The notes under the pieces: generated by a model
The model's database searches: none
What the model was told of the DNA's origin: nothing
What the model saw: the letters and a program-made list of their open reading frames with translations, nothing else
Source: [Pseudomonas] carboxydohydrogena
Lineage (GTDB): Bacteria; Pseudomonadota; Alphaproteobacteria; Rhizobiales; Xanthobacteraceae
Direction: 5' to 3'
Length of the DNA: 64,000 bases
Assembly: GCF_029030725.1 (NCBI RefSeq)
Contig: NZ_CP113162.1
Span: 2,974,501 to 3,038,500 of the forward strand
Translations under genes and position numbers: made by a program
In this document: positions 53,499 to 62,172 of the stretch, one piece after another
Position numbering within the stretch: position 1 is the stretch's first letter
How the letters are laid out: every line of letters begins with the position of its first letter

Positions 53499-54154
53499 CG
53501 CCAGTGGCTGCCGGAGATCTTCGCGGCCACGATGACTGCCTGGGTGCGGCTTTCGACGCCCAGTTTCTGCAAGATGGCCGAGACGTGCGCCTTGATGGTG
53601 GCTTCCGACACGCCGAGTTCATAGGCGATCTGCTTGTTGAGGAGACCCTCCGAGAGCATCATCAGCACCCGGACCTGCTGCGGCGTCAGCGTGATGAGCC
53701 GGTCGCGCAGCTTGGCCATGTCGGGATCGACCCCGGCGGTAAGATCGACATCGGAAGGGGTCCAGACGTCGCCGTTCATCACCTTGCCGATCGCCTCGCG
53801 CAGGGTCTCGATCCCGTAGCGCTTCGGGATAAAGCCGGACGCGCCGAATTCCATCGACCGGCGGATCGTGTCGCCATCGTCGCTCGCGGACACCACCACC
53901 ACCGGAATCGCGGGATATTGCGCCCGCAGATAGATCAGGCCGGAAAAGCCGCTGACGCCCGGCATCGAAAGATCGAGCAACACGAGATCGATGTCGGATT
54001 CTTTCTCCAGCAGGGCCGTCAATTCACCGAACGCACCGGCTTCATCGATATTCGCAGCCGGGACCACGCTCCTGACCGCTTCCCGCAACGCCCCCCGGAA
54101 GAGAGGGTGGTCGTCGGCAATCACCAACCGGGTGGAGGAGGAAGACGGAGCCAT
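53477..54154 (-). CDS. NarL/LuxR-type response regulator (CrbR-like)
   Basis: 225 residues with Asp14-Asp15, phospho-acceptor Asp61 (LLLDLSMPG) and Lys in FIPKRYG. The C-terminal helix-turn-helix is LTPQQVRVLMMLSEGLLNKQIAYELGVSEATIKAHVSAILQKLG. It is convergent with the SSF-kinase and overlaps its stop by 22 bases. CrbR of other proteobacteria belongs to this type, so it is the more likely partner of the kinase. The target could be the transporter at 54767, whose start lies 612 bases away in divergent orientation. Confidence 0.93.
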   Translation of the reverse strand: MAPSSSSTRLVIADDHPLFRGALREAVRSVVPAANIDEAGAFGELTALLEKESDIDLVLLDLSMPGVSGFSGLIYLRAQYPAIPVVVVSASDDGDTIRRSMEFGASGFIPKRYGIETLREAIGKVMNGDVWTPSDVDLTAGVDPDMAKLRDRLITLTPQQVRVLMMLSEGLLNKQIAYELGVSEATIKAHVSAILQKLGVESRTQAVIVAAKISGSHWRQNEPSA

Positions 54155-54766
54155 GTCTTTGTATCTCTTTAGTTTTTAACTCAACTCGCCAAAGTCATTA
54201 AACTATACCACTCCTGAGCGCGAGGGCGAATCGAGCCTTTTTCGATCTGTCGGATTAGTAAATCTGCTCTCCGGCGGGGAAAGTCACCTTGTCATAAAGG
54301 CAAAGTCATTGGTGCCAAAGCCTTTAATGGCGGATGCCGGGACGGGGGGCGACCGCCCAATCCGTCCCCGGCACCCCCAAGTGGCCGCCACGCGCGCCGC
54401 CGCAAACGGCCGCTCCAGCCCGCCATGGTGATCGCCGCCGCCATGGCCATGCGGCCGTGAACGGCCGCTCGGAGAATCGCTTTCGCGCCTCCCTGCTGTC
54501 CGCCGCTCCCACAGCCAAGTCTTCCCCCGGTCTTGTCACCGGCGGCCCCGCCATTGCGTCGATTTGACACCATGCGCAAAACGCCCAGCAAGAACAGTGC
54601 GATGATGCCGGGGGATATTTCCCGGCAGTCATCAAGCGGGCCGCCTCAACCAAAGTATATCGTACGATATATTTTCCCGGCGAATACAGTGAAGCGTTAC
54701 GACGCGATCCGGCAGCAACGGATCGTGCATGCAAAATTATTCAGATAAGGTATTCGGGAGGGTTAC
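54155..54766. other. Large divergent intergenic region before the transporter gene
   Basis: This stretch holds no convincing gene. It contains a GC-rich repeat (AACGGCCGCTC near 54402 and 54463), an inverted repeat GCCGGG-GGATATTT-CCCGGC (54607-54626) and a perfect palindrome (54656-54671, listed separately). The part from 54640 on is AT-rich and is the likely promoter of the transporter. Confidence 0.5.
54656..54671. promoter_or_regulatory. Perfect 16-bp palindrome before the Deh4p-like transporter
   Basis: TATATCGT-ACGATATA is exactly self-complementary and ends 95 bases before the ATG at 54767. It is a candidate binding site for one of the LuxR-type regulators next to the SSF-kinase, or for another repressor. 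Confidence 0.55.
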
Positions 54767-56428
54767 ATGACCACACTGACCGCAGCCGCTTCGCGGCGCG
54801 GAGGAATGACCAAGGACGAGCGCTTCGTCATCTTTGCTTCCTCCCTCGGCACCGTGTTCGAATGGTACGACTTCTATCTCTACGGCTCGCTCGCCGCGAT
54901 CATCGGCGCGCAATTCTTCAGCGCCTATCCGCCTGCCACGCGTGACATCTTCGCGCTGCTCGCATTCGCCGCCGGCTTCCTCGTGCGCCCGTTCGGAGCG
55001 CTGGTGTTCGGCCGCATCGGCGACATCGTCGGCCGCAAATACACCTTCCTCGTCACCATCCTGATCATGGGCCTTTCGACCTTCATCGTCGGACTGCTGC
55101 CCAACGCCGCGACCATCGGCATCGCGGCCCCGATCATCCTCATCGGTCTCCGCCTTCTGCAAGGCCTCGCTCTCGGCGGCGAGTACGGCGGCGCAGCCAC
55201 GTACGTGGCCGAGCACTCTCCTCCCGGCAAACGCGGCTACTACACCTCCTTCATCCAGACCACGGCGACGCTCGGTCTGTTCCTGTCCCTTCTGGTGATT
55301 CTGTTCACCCGCACCATCGTCGGGGAAGCTGACTTCGCCGCATGGGGCTGGCGCATTCCCTTCCTGATGTCGGTCGTGCTGCTGGGCGTCTCCGTCATCA
55401 TCCGGCTGAGGCTGAATGAATCGCCGGTCTTCCAGCGCATGAAGGAGGAAGGCAAGAGTTCAAAGGCGCCGCTGACGGAAGCGTTCGGCAACTGGGGCAA
55501 CGCCAAGTTCGTCCTCATCGCGCTGCTTGGCGGCGTCATGGGCCAGGGCGTCGTCTGGTACACCGGCCAGTTCTACGCGCTGTTCTTCCTGCAATCGATC
55601 CTCAAGGTGGACGGCTACACCGCGAACCTGCTGATCGCGTGGTCGCTGCTGCTGGGCACGGGCTTCTTCATCGTGTTCGGCGTGCTCTCCGACAAGATCG
55701 GCCGTAAGCCGATCATTCTGGGAGGCTGCCTGATCGCGGCTCTGGTCTACTTCCCGATCTTCCGCATGATCACCACCTACGCCAACCCGGCACTGGAAAC
55801 GGCGATCGAAACCGTGAAGGTCGAGGTCAAGGCCGACCCGAAGGTTTGCGGCGACCTGTTCAACCCGGTCGGCACACGCGTCTTTACCGCTCCTTGCGAT
55901 ACGGCGCGCGCCTTCCTGTCGCAGTCCTCGGTGAAATACTCGACCGTTCCGGCCCCGGCCGGCTCGCCAGTCGCGGTTTCGATCAACGGCAAGGATGTTC
56001 CTTACGTCAATGCAAAGGACTCCAACCCCGCGGTGACGGCCGCCTTGCAGGCTGCGGGTTATCCAAAGGCAGCCCATGCGGGCATCGTGAAGATGTCGAA
56101 TCCGTTTGATATCTTCCGTCCGCAGGTCGCGGCCATCATCGGCCTGTTGTTCCTGCTGGTGCTGCTGGTGACGATGGTCTACGGCCCGATCGCGGCCATG
56201 CTGGTGGAACTGTTCCCGACCCGGATCCGCTACACCTCAATGTCGTTGCCCTATCACATCGGCAACGGCTGGTTCGGCGGCCTGCTGCCAGCGACTGCAT
56301 TCGCCATCGTGGCCTCGACCGGCGATATCTATGCCGGCCTGTGGTACCCGATCATCTTCGCGGCGATCACCGTCGTTGTCGGCTTGTTCTTCCTGCCGGA
56401 AACCAAGGACGTCGATATTACGAAGTAA
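54767..56428 (+). CDS. MHS-family transporter, Deh4p-like (monocarboxylate)
   Basis: 553 residues. Twelve membrane segments with MHS motifs (FEWYDFYLYGSLAA, GRIGDIVGRKYTFL, RLLQGLALGGEYGGAATYVAEH). Between about residues 340 and 440 there is a long hydrophilic insert with two Cys residues (VCGDLF, PCDTAR), which gives the total length of haloacid/acetate transporters such as Deh4p (about 550). It probably takes up a short carboxylate. GGGAGGG precedes the ATG. Its place beside a CrbS-like sensor fits acetate-type regulation. Confidence 0.88.
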   Translation: MTTLTAAASRRGGMTKDERFVIFASSLGTVFEWYDFYLYGSLAAIIGAQFFSAYPPATRDIFALLAFAAGFLVRPFGALVFGRIGDIVGRKYTFLVTILIMGLSTFIVGLLPNAATIGIAAPIILIGLRLLQGLALGGEYGGAATYVAEHSPPGKRGYYTSFIQTTATLGLFLSLLVILFTRTIVGEADFAAWGWRIPFLMSVVLLGVSVIIRLRLNESPVFQRMKEEGKSSKAPLTEAFGNWGNAKFVLIALLGGVMGQGVVWYTGQFYALFFLQSILKVDGYTANLLIAWSLLLGTGFFIVFGVLSDKIGRKPIILGGCLIAALVYFPIFRMITTYANPALETAIETVKVEVKADPKVCGDLFNPVGTRVFTAPCDTARAFLSQSSVKYSTVPAPAGSPVAVSINGKDVPYVNAKDSNPAVTAALQAAGYPKAAHAGIVKMSNPFDIFRPQVAAIIGLLFLLVLLVTMVYGPIAAMLVELFPTRIRYTSMSLPYHIGNGWFGGLLPATAFAIVASTGDIYAGLWYPIIFAAITVVVGLFFLPETKDVDITK

Positions 56429-56454
56429 CCCGCCTCACGAGGGCGCGACGAAAA

Positions 56455-56489
56455 GCGACCGCGGAGCAATCCGCGGTCGCTTCTTTTTT
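56455..56489 (+). terminator. Rho-independent terminator after the transporter
   Basis: GCGACCGCGG/CCGCGGTCGC forms a 10-bp stem with a 6-base loop, followed by TTCTTTTTT on the + strand. An AAAA tract on the other side may let it stop the convergent gene as well. Confidence 0.9.
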
Positions 56490-56526
56490 GTAGCCTGGCG
56501 CAGGGTGCGGGCCGCCGGTCCAGCGC

Positions 56527-57075
56527 TCAGATGTTTTCCGAAATTCTCTTCTGTACCCGAACGGCGATTTCGATCAGATGCTGCCAGACCCGGTCGAGCG
56601 CCGCCGTGAGTTTCTGCTGCGAGGAGGTTTGCGAACCGGTAGCCGCATCCTTGCCGATAGCGGCGCCAGCAGGCTTCCTGCCCGCCTCGCCGTTCGCCGC
56701 GGATTTTTCCGGAACGTCCCCTTTCAATGAATCGGTTTTGGCGAGCGGCTCGTCGATCTTGCCCTTGACCGTGTCGTTGCGGTTCGCGAGTTGCGTCTTG
56801 AGCGTATCGACCTGTCCTTGCAGGCGTCCGATCTCCTGATCCAGCGCCACGCGCTCGTCCGGCACGACGCGGCATGTCCAGCCCCCCTTAGGGGTGCAGA
56901 CCGACACCGCGCCGGTGCGGGTGTCGAGGCGCAAATAACCGTTGTCGATCGCAGATAAAGTGTAGCGGCCATTTTCGTCGGCGGGCGGAGTCTGTGCGTA
57001 TGCGGCATCCGCGGCCGCGAACAGCGCGAGGGCCGCAAATCCGGCGGAGAGTTTTCCGATCATCCTCATATCCAT
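56527..57075 (-). CDS. Secreted coiled-coil protein of unknown function
   Basis: 182 residues. A signal peptide ends near AYAQ (about residue 27). A conserved-looking N-terminal part (GRYTLSAIDNGYLRLDTRTGAVSVCTPKGGWTCRVVPDER) with two cysteines is followed by a coiled coil (ALDQEIGRLQGQVDTLKTQLANRN) and a charged tail. I know similar proteins only as hypothetical alphaproteobacterial proteins. The start is one of three closely spaced ATGs (57075, 57069, 57063). It begins 18 bases after the stop of the preceding isomerase gene. Confidence 0.75.
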   Translation of the reverse strand: MDMRMIGKLSAGFAALALFAAADAAYAQTPPADENGRYTLSAIDNGYLRLDTRTGAVSVCTPKGGWTCRVVPDERVALDQEIGRLQGQVDTLKTQLANRNDTVKGKIDEPLAKTDSLKGDVPEKSAANGEAGRKPAGAAIGKDAATGSQTSSQQKLTAALDRVWQHLIEIAVRVQKRISENI

Positions 57076-57092
57076 ATCCCCGCGCCGCTTTC

Positions 57093-57716
57093 TCATTCGT
57101 CCGCGCGAAAGGGCGCGCGGCCCGATGTCAACGCATCGGCGAGCAGATCGATGCGATCCTGTCCCCAGAAGACTTCGCCGTTGAGCACGTAGGCGGGCGA
57201 GCCGAATACCCCGTGAGCGATAGCGTCCTGGCGGTTCTGCTCATAGATATCCTCGACCTCCACCGATTTCGACCGTTCGATCAGCGCCGTGCCCGGCAGG
57301 CCGCACCGGTCCGCCAGCGCCATGATCGTATCGGGGTCCGCAAGATTGAGTTCGTGCCGCCAGATACCTTCGAACACATGGCGCATGAAGGGTTCGGGAT
57401 TTCCACCCGACGCGGCAATCGCAATCGCCACGCCATCGGCCAGCCGCGCGCTGAAAGGCCAGTATTTCGGCCGCAAATTGAAATTCAGGCCGCGTTTCTC
57501 GCGCCAGCGCTGCAACTCGACCATGCGATAGCGCTGCCGCAGCGGATGCCGCTTGGCGAGCGGCAGACCGCCGGTTTCGGAGAACAATTCCCCAAGGAAA
57601 ACCGGCTTGTAGTCGATGGCTAGGCCATGGGCGGAGGCAAGATCGAGGAACGGCTTGTGGCCGATATAGGCCCAAGGCGACTGGAACGAATAGTAGTACT
57701 CAACGGACCTGGCCAT
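57093..57716 (-). CDS. 2-hydroxychromene-2-carboxylate isomerase family protein
   Basis: 207 residues, a DsbA-like thioredoxin fold without redox cysteines. The N-terminal YYYSFQSPWAYIG carries the catalytic Ser of the kappa-class GST/HCCA isomerase family, and GVFGSPAYVLNGEVFWGQDRI is the usual closing motif. Such enzymes act in aromatic catabolism or as glutathione-dependent isomerases. No naphthalene-type pathway is nearby, so the substrate is unknown. Confidence 0.9.
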   Translation of the reverse strand: MARSVEYYYSFQSPWAYIGHKPFLDLASAHGLAIDYKPVFLGELFSETGGLPLAKRHPLRQRYRMVELQRWREKRGLNFNLRPKYWPFSARLADGVAIAIAASGGNPEPFMRHVFEGIWRHELNLADPDTIMALADRCGLPGTALIERSKSVEVEDIYEQNRQDAIAHGVFGSPAYVLNGEVFWGQDRIDLLADALTSGRAPFRADE

Positions 57717-58009
57717 GCGGACTCCGCCCCGAAGTTAAGCGGCATCCCAACAGAGCAGGCACGCTCGTGCAAGGTCATCCACGACAGTTACATGCCGCAC
57801 CAGGGGCGACGTTTGGACGGTCGTATTTTTTACATATATTTCAATGTGTTATTCGGCATATGCAACCGTCGGCCAATCTTGACTTGCCAGAAGGCCGACA
57901 GTATGGTCCGCGCGGTTTCAGGGGTGTTTGGGGCGTTTTTTCCGAGATCTCGCGGCGTAAAAGACAGGGTGTCGGCGCAGGCAGGCACGTCGCAACGGAC
58001 GCGAAGACG

Positions 58010-58363
58010 ATGGATGAAAAAGACAAACCATCTGCCGATGAAGCCGCGCTCTCCACAAGGCTTCACCAGCTGGAAGACCGGCTTTCCCAAACCAGGAAAG
58101 ACCGAAATCTCCGGACAGGTCAGTCGGACGGCAGGGATGGAAACGCCTCAGCCAACGCATCCGCGATGGCGCGCGGCTTCCGCCTCTCATCCGAATTGAT
58201 TGCAGGCGTTCTTGTCGGAGCGGCCATCGGCTGGGGTTTCGACCGCCTGCTGTCCACGTCCCCCTGGGGACTGATCGTGTTCTTCCTGCTCGGCTTCGCG
58301 GCCGGCGTGATCAACGTGATGCGGACGGCGGGAGTGGCGGACAGGCCGGCGGACCGCCAATGA
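58010..58363 (+). CDS. atpI: ATP synthase assembly protein I
   Basis: 117 residues. The N-terminal cytoplasmic part is charged and poorly conserved; two membrane segments follow (LIAGVLVGAAIGWGFDRLL and WGLIVFFLLGFAAGVINVM, about 65-105), as in alphaproteobacterial AtpI. It assists assembly of the c-ring. ATG 58010 is the first with a downstream conserved start; the frame before it is not. First gene of the F0 operon. Confidence 0.9.
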   Translation: MDEKDKPSADEAALSTRLHQLEDRLSQTRKDRNLRTGQSDGRDGNASANASAMARGFRLSSELIAGVLVGAAIGWGFDRLLSTSPWGLIVFFLLGFAAGVINVMRTAGVADRPADRQ

Positions 58364-58428
58364 TGCGCGGCATCGCCTGATCGATTGATGCAGCCGGCCC
58401 CGCCGGCATTTGAGAGAGATGCTTCGGA

Positions 58429-59172
58429 ATGGCCGATCCGGTTGAACAATTCGAGATTCACAAGATCTTCTCGCTGGGCCATATCGGCGGCCAGGAGATC
58501 GCCTTCACGAATTCATCGCTGTTCATGTTCATCTGCGTCGGCGCGGTCGCGCTCTTGATGCTCGGCGGCAGCACCCGACTGGTGCCGACCCGCTACCAGT
58601 CGATGGCGGAACTGAGTTACGAATTTGTCGTCGGGATGATGAAAGAAAGCCTCGGCGAAGAAGGCATGAAATTCTTCCCGCTGGTGTTCTCCATCTTCAT
58701 GTTCGTACTGATGGCGAACGTGATCGGCGTCATCCCCTTCACCTTCAGCGTCACCAGCCATCTGATCGTCACCGTCGCGCTGGCGCTGATCGTGTTTCTC
58801 ACCGTGCTGCTCTACGGCCTGTACAAGAACGGCTTCAAGTTCTTCAAGGTGTTCGTGCCGAGCGGCGTGCCGTTCTACATTCTGCCGCTGATCACGGCGA
58901 TCGAGGTGATCTCGTTCCTGTCGCGCCCGGTGTCGCACTCGGTTCGTCTGTTCGCCAACATGCTGGCGGGACACATCACCCTGAAGGTATTCGCCGGCTT
59001 CGTCGCCGGCCTCGGCGCACTTGGCGCCACCGGCATCCTCGGTGCGACGCTGCCGCTCGCGATGACGACCGCGCTCAGCGCCCTCGAACTTCTGGTGGCG
59101 TTCCTGCAAGCCTACGTGTTCGCCATCCTCACCTGCATCTATCTCAACGACGCCCTTCACCCCGGTCACTGA
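58429..59172 (+). CDS. atpB: F0 ATP synthase subunit a
   Basis: 247 residues with five to six membrane segments. The essential arginine is Arg173 in [14 protein letters not shown], which faces the c-ring in proton translocation. Other conserved residues ([30 protein letters not shown]) match AtpB throughout. It lies 65 bases after atpI. Confidence 0.97.
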   Translation: MADPVEQFEIHKIFSLGHIGGQEIAFTNSSLFMFICVGAVALLMLGGSTRLVPTRYQSMAELSYEFVVGMMKESLGEEGMKFFPLVFSIFMFVLMANVIGVIPFTFSVTSHLIVTVALALIVFLTVLLYGLYKNGFKFFKVFVPSGVPFYILPLITAIEVISFLSRPVSHSVRLFANMLAGHITLKVFAGFVAGLGALGATGILGATLPLAMTTALSALELLVAFLQAYVFAILTCIYLNDALHPGH

Positions 59173-59219
59173 CCGGATCGAGTTCTATCCAACATCAGCA
59201 TCCAAAAAGGAGTTTCACC

Positions 59220-59447
59220 ATGGATCCAATCGCAGCAAAGTACATCGGCGCAGGTCTCGCCACCATCGGCATGGGCGGCGCGGGCGTCGGCGTCGGCATG
59301 ATCTTCAGCCAGTTCCTGAACGGCGCGCTGCGCAATCCGTCGGCCTCGCAGGGCCAGTTCGCGAACCTGATTTTCGGCTTCGCCGTGACCGAAGCGCTGG
59401 GCATCTTCTCGCTGCTCGTCGCGCTGCTGCTGCTGTTCGCCGTCTGA
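59220..59447 (+). CDS. atpE: F0 ATP synthase subunit c
   Basis: 75 residues forming two membrane hairpin helices joined by the polar loop RNPSASQGQ. The proton-carrying carboxylate is Glu58 (VTEALG). AAAAGGAG is a strong ribosome site, as expected for the most abundant subunit. Confidence 0.97.
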   Translation: MDPIAAKYIGAGLATIGMGGAGVGVGMIFSQFLNGALRNPSASQGQFANLIFGFAVTEALGIFSLLVALLLLFAV

Positions 59448-59513
59448 TCTTTCGCACCGGCATTTACGCGGGCTTTATCGTGAGGCCCGCGTCGATTCCT
59501 TGAGGAGACATCT

Positions 59514-60068
59514 ATGGCCGAGAGCCATGCAACGGGGACGACCGCGCACACCGAGGTTCCGACGAACCACGGCAAGCCGGAGTTTCCGCCGTTCAACAAA
59601 GACACCTTTGCCTCGCAGCTGGTGTCGTTCGCGGTCGCGTTTGCGTTGCTTTACGTCATCGTCTCGCGATTTGCCCTGCCGCGCGTCGGCGGGGTGATCA
59701 AGGCCCGCGAAAACACGATCGAGAAGGATCTGACCGAGGCCCAGGCGCTTCGCGACGAATCCGATCTGGCGCTGAAGGCTTACGAGACCGAGTTGGCCCA
59801 GGCCCGTACCCGGGCGCAGGCGATCGGTTCGGAAACCCGCGACACGCTTGCCGCGCAATCCGAGGCGGAGCGCAAGGCCCTCGAGATCAGCCTTTCCGCC
59901 AAGCTGGCCGAGGCCGAAAAGACCATTGCCGCGATGCGCGAAAAGGCGATGGGCAACGTCAAGACGATCGCCACCGATGCAACGGCGGCGATTGTTCAGC
60001 GTCTTTCGGGCGTTGCGCCGGATAATCAGACCATCGACCGTGCGGTCGATGCCTCGCTGAAGGGTTGA
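59514..60068 (+). CDS. atpF': F0 ATP synthase subunit b'
   Basis: 184 residues: a short N-terminal region, one membrane helix ([22 protein letters not shown], about 39-60) and a long helical stalk. The presence of a second b-type gene directly after it marks the heterodimeric b/b' arrangement of alphaproteobacteria and chloroplasts. Confidence 0.93.
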   Translation: MAESHATGTTAHTEVPTNHGKPEFPPFNKDTFASQLVSFAVAFALLYVIVSRFALPRVGGVIKARENTIEKDLTEAQALRDESDLALKAYETELAQARTRAQAIGSETRDTLAAQSEAERKALEISLSAKLAEAEKTIAAMREKAMGNVKTIATDATAAIVQRLSGVAPDNQTIDRAVDASLKG

Positions 60069-60072
60069 AGCG

Positions 60073-60558
60073 ATGCTGCATGAAGCAGAATTCTGGGTTG
60101 CAGTTGCCTTCGTCCTGATGCTGGCGGTCTTCGGCTATTTCGGCGTCCATCGCACCATCGGCAAGGCGCTCGATAACCGCAGCGCGCGCATCCGCAAGGA
60201 GCTCGACGACGCCCGCCGTCTGAAAGAGGAAGCGCAGGCTCTTGTTGCCGAGTATCGCGCCCGCCGCCAAAGCGCCGAGCGCGAGGCGCAGGAGATCATC
60301 GCCGCCGCCAAGGCGGATGCGGAGCGGATCGCCGTCGAAGCCAAGGCCAAGATGGAAGATTTCGTAGCCCGCCGCACCAAATCGGCCGAGAACAAGATCG
60401 CGCAGGCCGAGACGCAGGCCGTCGCCGACGTTCGCGCCGCCGCCGCCGAGGCCGCAGCCACCGCAGCCGCCAGCGTGCTCTCGCTGACGGTCAAGGGCGA
60501 CGTCGCCAACGGCCTGATCGAGAAAAGCATCAAGGACCTCGGCGCGAAGCTGAACTGA
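60073..60558 (+). CDS. atpF: F0 ATP synthase subunit b
   Basis: 161 residues: one membrane helix near the N-terminus ([18 protein letters not shown]), then a charged coiled-coil stalk rich in Ala, Glu and Arg. It starts 4 bases after the b' stop. The F0 operon ends here; a bidirectional terminator follows. Confidence 0.95.
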   Translation: MLHEAEFWVAVAFVLMLAVFGYFGVHRTIGKALDNRSARIRKELDDARRLKEEAQALVAEYRARRQSAEREAQEIIAAAKADAERIAVEAKAKMEDFVARRTKSAENKIAQAETQAVADVRAAAAEAAATAAASVLSLTVKGDVANGLIEKSIKDLGAKLN

Positions 60559-60582
60559 ATTTCTCGCAAAGCAAAAAACAAA

Positions 60583-60609
60583 AAGGCCGGTCGAAAGACC
60601 GGCCTTTTT
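60583..60609. terminator. Bidirectional terminator between atpF and the lipoprotein gene
   Basis: AAGGCCGGTC-GAAA-GACCGGCCTT is a perfect stem with a stable tetraloop, with A-runs on the left and TTTTT on the right, so it can serve both converging units. Confidence 0.92.
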
Positions 60610-60630
60610 GCTTTGTTCAATGGCGGCAAG

Positions 60631-61323
60631 CTAGTGCTTCCGCCCGCGCGCGCGTGGCGCGGGCTTTTGCCCTGCCGGATCGAAGCCGATGTAGAAAACA
60701 TAATTGTCGCCGGTATCTCCCGGCGGCACCGGATAAACGATGTCTTCGATCACCGCGCTGAAATCGGTGTAGCCCTCGCTTCCGCTCAGCACGACCGAGG
60801 TCTGGAGCGCCTTGGTGAAGATCACCTTCGTCGTGACGCCTTCCTGCATCACCGCGACGCGCATCGGAATCTCGACGCTCGGCGGCGCTCCGGCCGCGCC
60901 GGTAATGATCCGTCCCTGGATGCCGACGCGGGCGGTAATCTGCCCGCCGCTCAAGGTGCAATCGCGCGCGGTGCGCAGGATCGATGCCTGGTAGCGCAGA
61001 TCCATGCCGCTCGCGGGCTTGCCCGGAAGCCCCACCGCCAGCGTCGATGCGCCGAAGCGGACATTGACGGGGGGACAGGTCGGCCCGCTATTGTCTTCCG
61101 GCGGAGGCGGCGCCTCACCGAGTGCCTGCGACTTGGAGCCGAAAATCTGGCTGAACCGGCTGCCGAGCGAGGGGCTGCTGGCGGCCGTCGAATCGGCGCT
61201 GGCGTTCGAGCCGCCGAACATGCTGCCGCCACCGCAGCCCGCGAGCGTCACGCTCAACAGGGCCGCCACAAGCAACGGCGCACGCGCGCCCGCAGGCCGG
61301 CCATGAGGAAACTGCTGCGTCAT
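60631..61323 (-). CDS. Lipoprotein of unknown function
   Basis: 230 residues. A basic N-terminus and a lipobox (TLAGC, Cys30) mark a lipoprotein. After a Ser/Gly-rich linker comes a compact domain with CPPVNVRFGAST near 85 and ARDCTLSGGQITARVGIQGRI near 120, a pattern I know from conserved alphaproteobacterial proteins without assigned function. ATG 61323 gives a normal signal peptide. Confidence 0.82.
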   Translation of the reverse strand: MTQQFPHGRPAGARAPLLVAALLSVTLAGCGGGSMFGGSNASADSTAASSPSLGSRFSQIFGSKSQALGEAPPPPEDNSGPTCPPVNVRFGASTLAVGLPGKPASGMDLRYQASILRTARDCTLSGGQITARVGIQGRIITGAAGAPPSVEIPMRVAVMQEGVTTKVIFTKALQTSVVLSGSEGYTDFSAVIEDIVYPVPPGDTGDNYVFYIGFDPAGQKPAPRARGRKH

Positions 61324-61463
61324 TGCCGTTCGATATCCCCCGAAGTCCAAAATTCCGGTCGCGTTATAACAGGCCGATCACGGCGAACCCAAGGCATAAG
61401 GCGGGCCCAAACCATGCCGCATGGACATCAGGTTGCACCGCAACTGGCGCTTCGCCCGCTTCG

Positions 61464-62051
61464 TCAGCCGACGAAATCGTCCTCCAGCAACCCATACAGG
61501 TAATGGTCCTGCCAGGAGCCGTTGATGCACAGATACCGCCGCGCCACCCCTTCGCGGATGAAGCCGCATTTCTCAAGCACCCGCGCCGACGCCAGATTGC
61601 CCGGAATGCAGGCCGCCTCCACGCGATGCAGGTGCAACTCGCCGAACAATGTCGGCAGCAGCACGCGCAGCGCCGCCGTCATATAGCCCTGCTTGGCGTA
61701 AGGCTCGCCGATCCAGTAGCCGATGGTGCCGCTCTGGACGATGCCGCGCCGGACATTGGCGAGCGTGACCGCGCCAAGCAGCTTCTGATCGCTCTCGCGG
61801 ATGATGATGAAGGGATAGGAACGGTCTTCGGCGATGTCTTCGGTATAGCGGCGCAGCCGGCGGCGAAATCCCGCCCGGGTCAGATCGTCGGCCGGCCAGA
61901 TCGGCTCCCAGGGCGTCAGGTAAGCCCTGCTCGTCCGCCGCAATTCTGACCATTGTTCGTAATCGGCCATCGCCGGCGGGCGCAGCCAGAGGCCACGCTC
62001 GCGTGGCATGAGTACGGGAGGCAGCGTGAGGGGCAACCGGAATAACGCCAT
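61464..62051 (-). CDS. GNAT acetyltransferase, RimJ-like
   Basis: 195 residues. The GNAT core is complete: motif A IGEPYAKQGYMTAALRVLL and motif B (NLASARVLEKCGFIREGVARRYL). The family acetylates N-termini of ribosomal proteins such as S5 or other amines. ATG 62051 matches the RimJ N-terminus (FRLPLTLPPVLMPRERGLWLRP); the frame to 62327 lies in the next gene and is rejected. The gene follows the M16 peptidase by 121 bases. Confidence 0.9.
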   Translation of the reverse strand: MALFRLPLTLPPVLMPRERGLWLRPPAMADYEQWSELRRTSRAYLTPWEPIWPADDLTRAGFRRRLRRYTEDIAEDRSYPFIIIRESDQKLLGAVTLANVRRGIVQSGTIGYWIGEPYAKQGYMTAALRVLLPTLFGELHLHRVEAACIPGNLASARVLEKCGFIREGVARRYLCINGSWQDHYLYGLLEDDFVG

Positions 62052-62172
62052 GGCCACTCTCCTCTCATTGCATCGAGCCGGACGGGCAGCCCGCTCGATC
62101 AACACATTCAATCGACCCGCGACGCTGGAGGACGCTGAGTGCGGAAGCGCCCTCCTGGCGCGAAGTGCCTTC

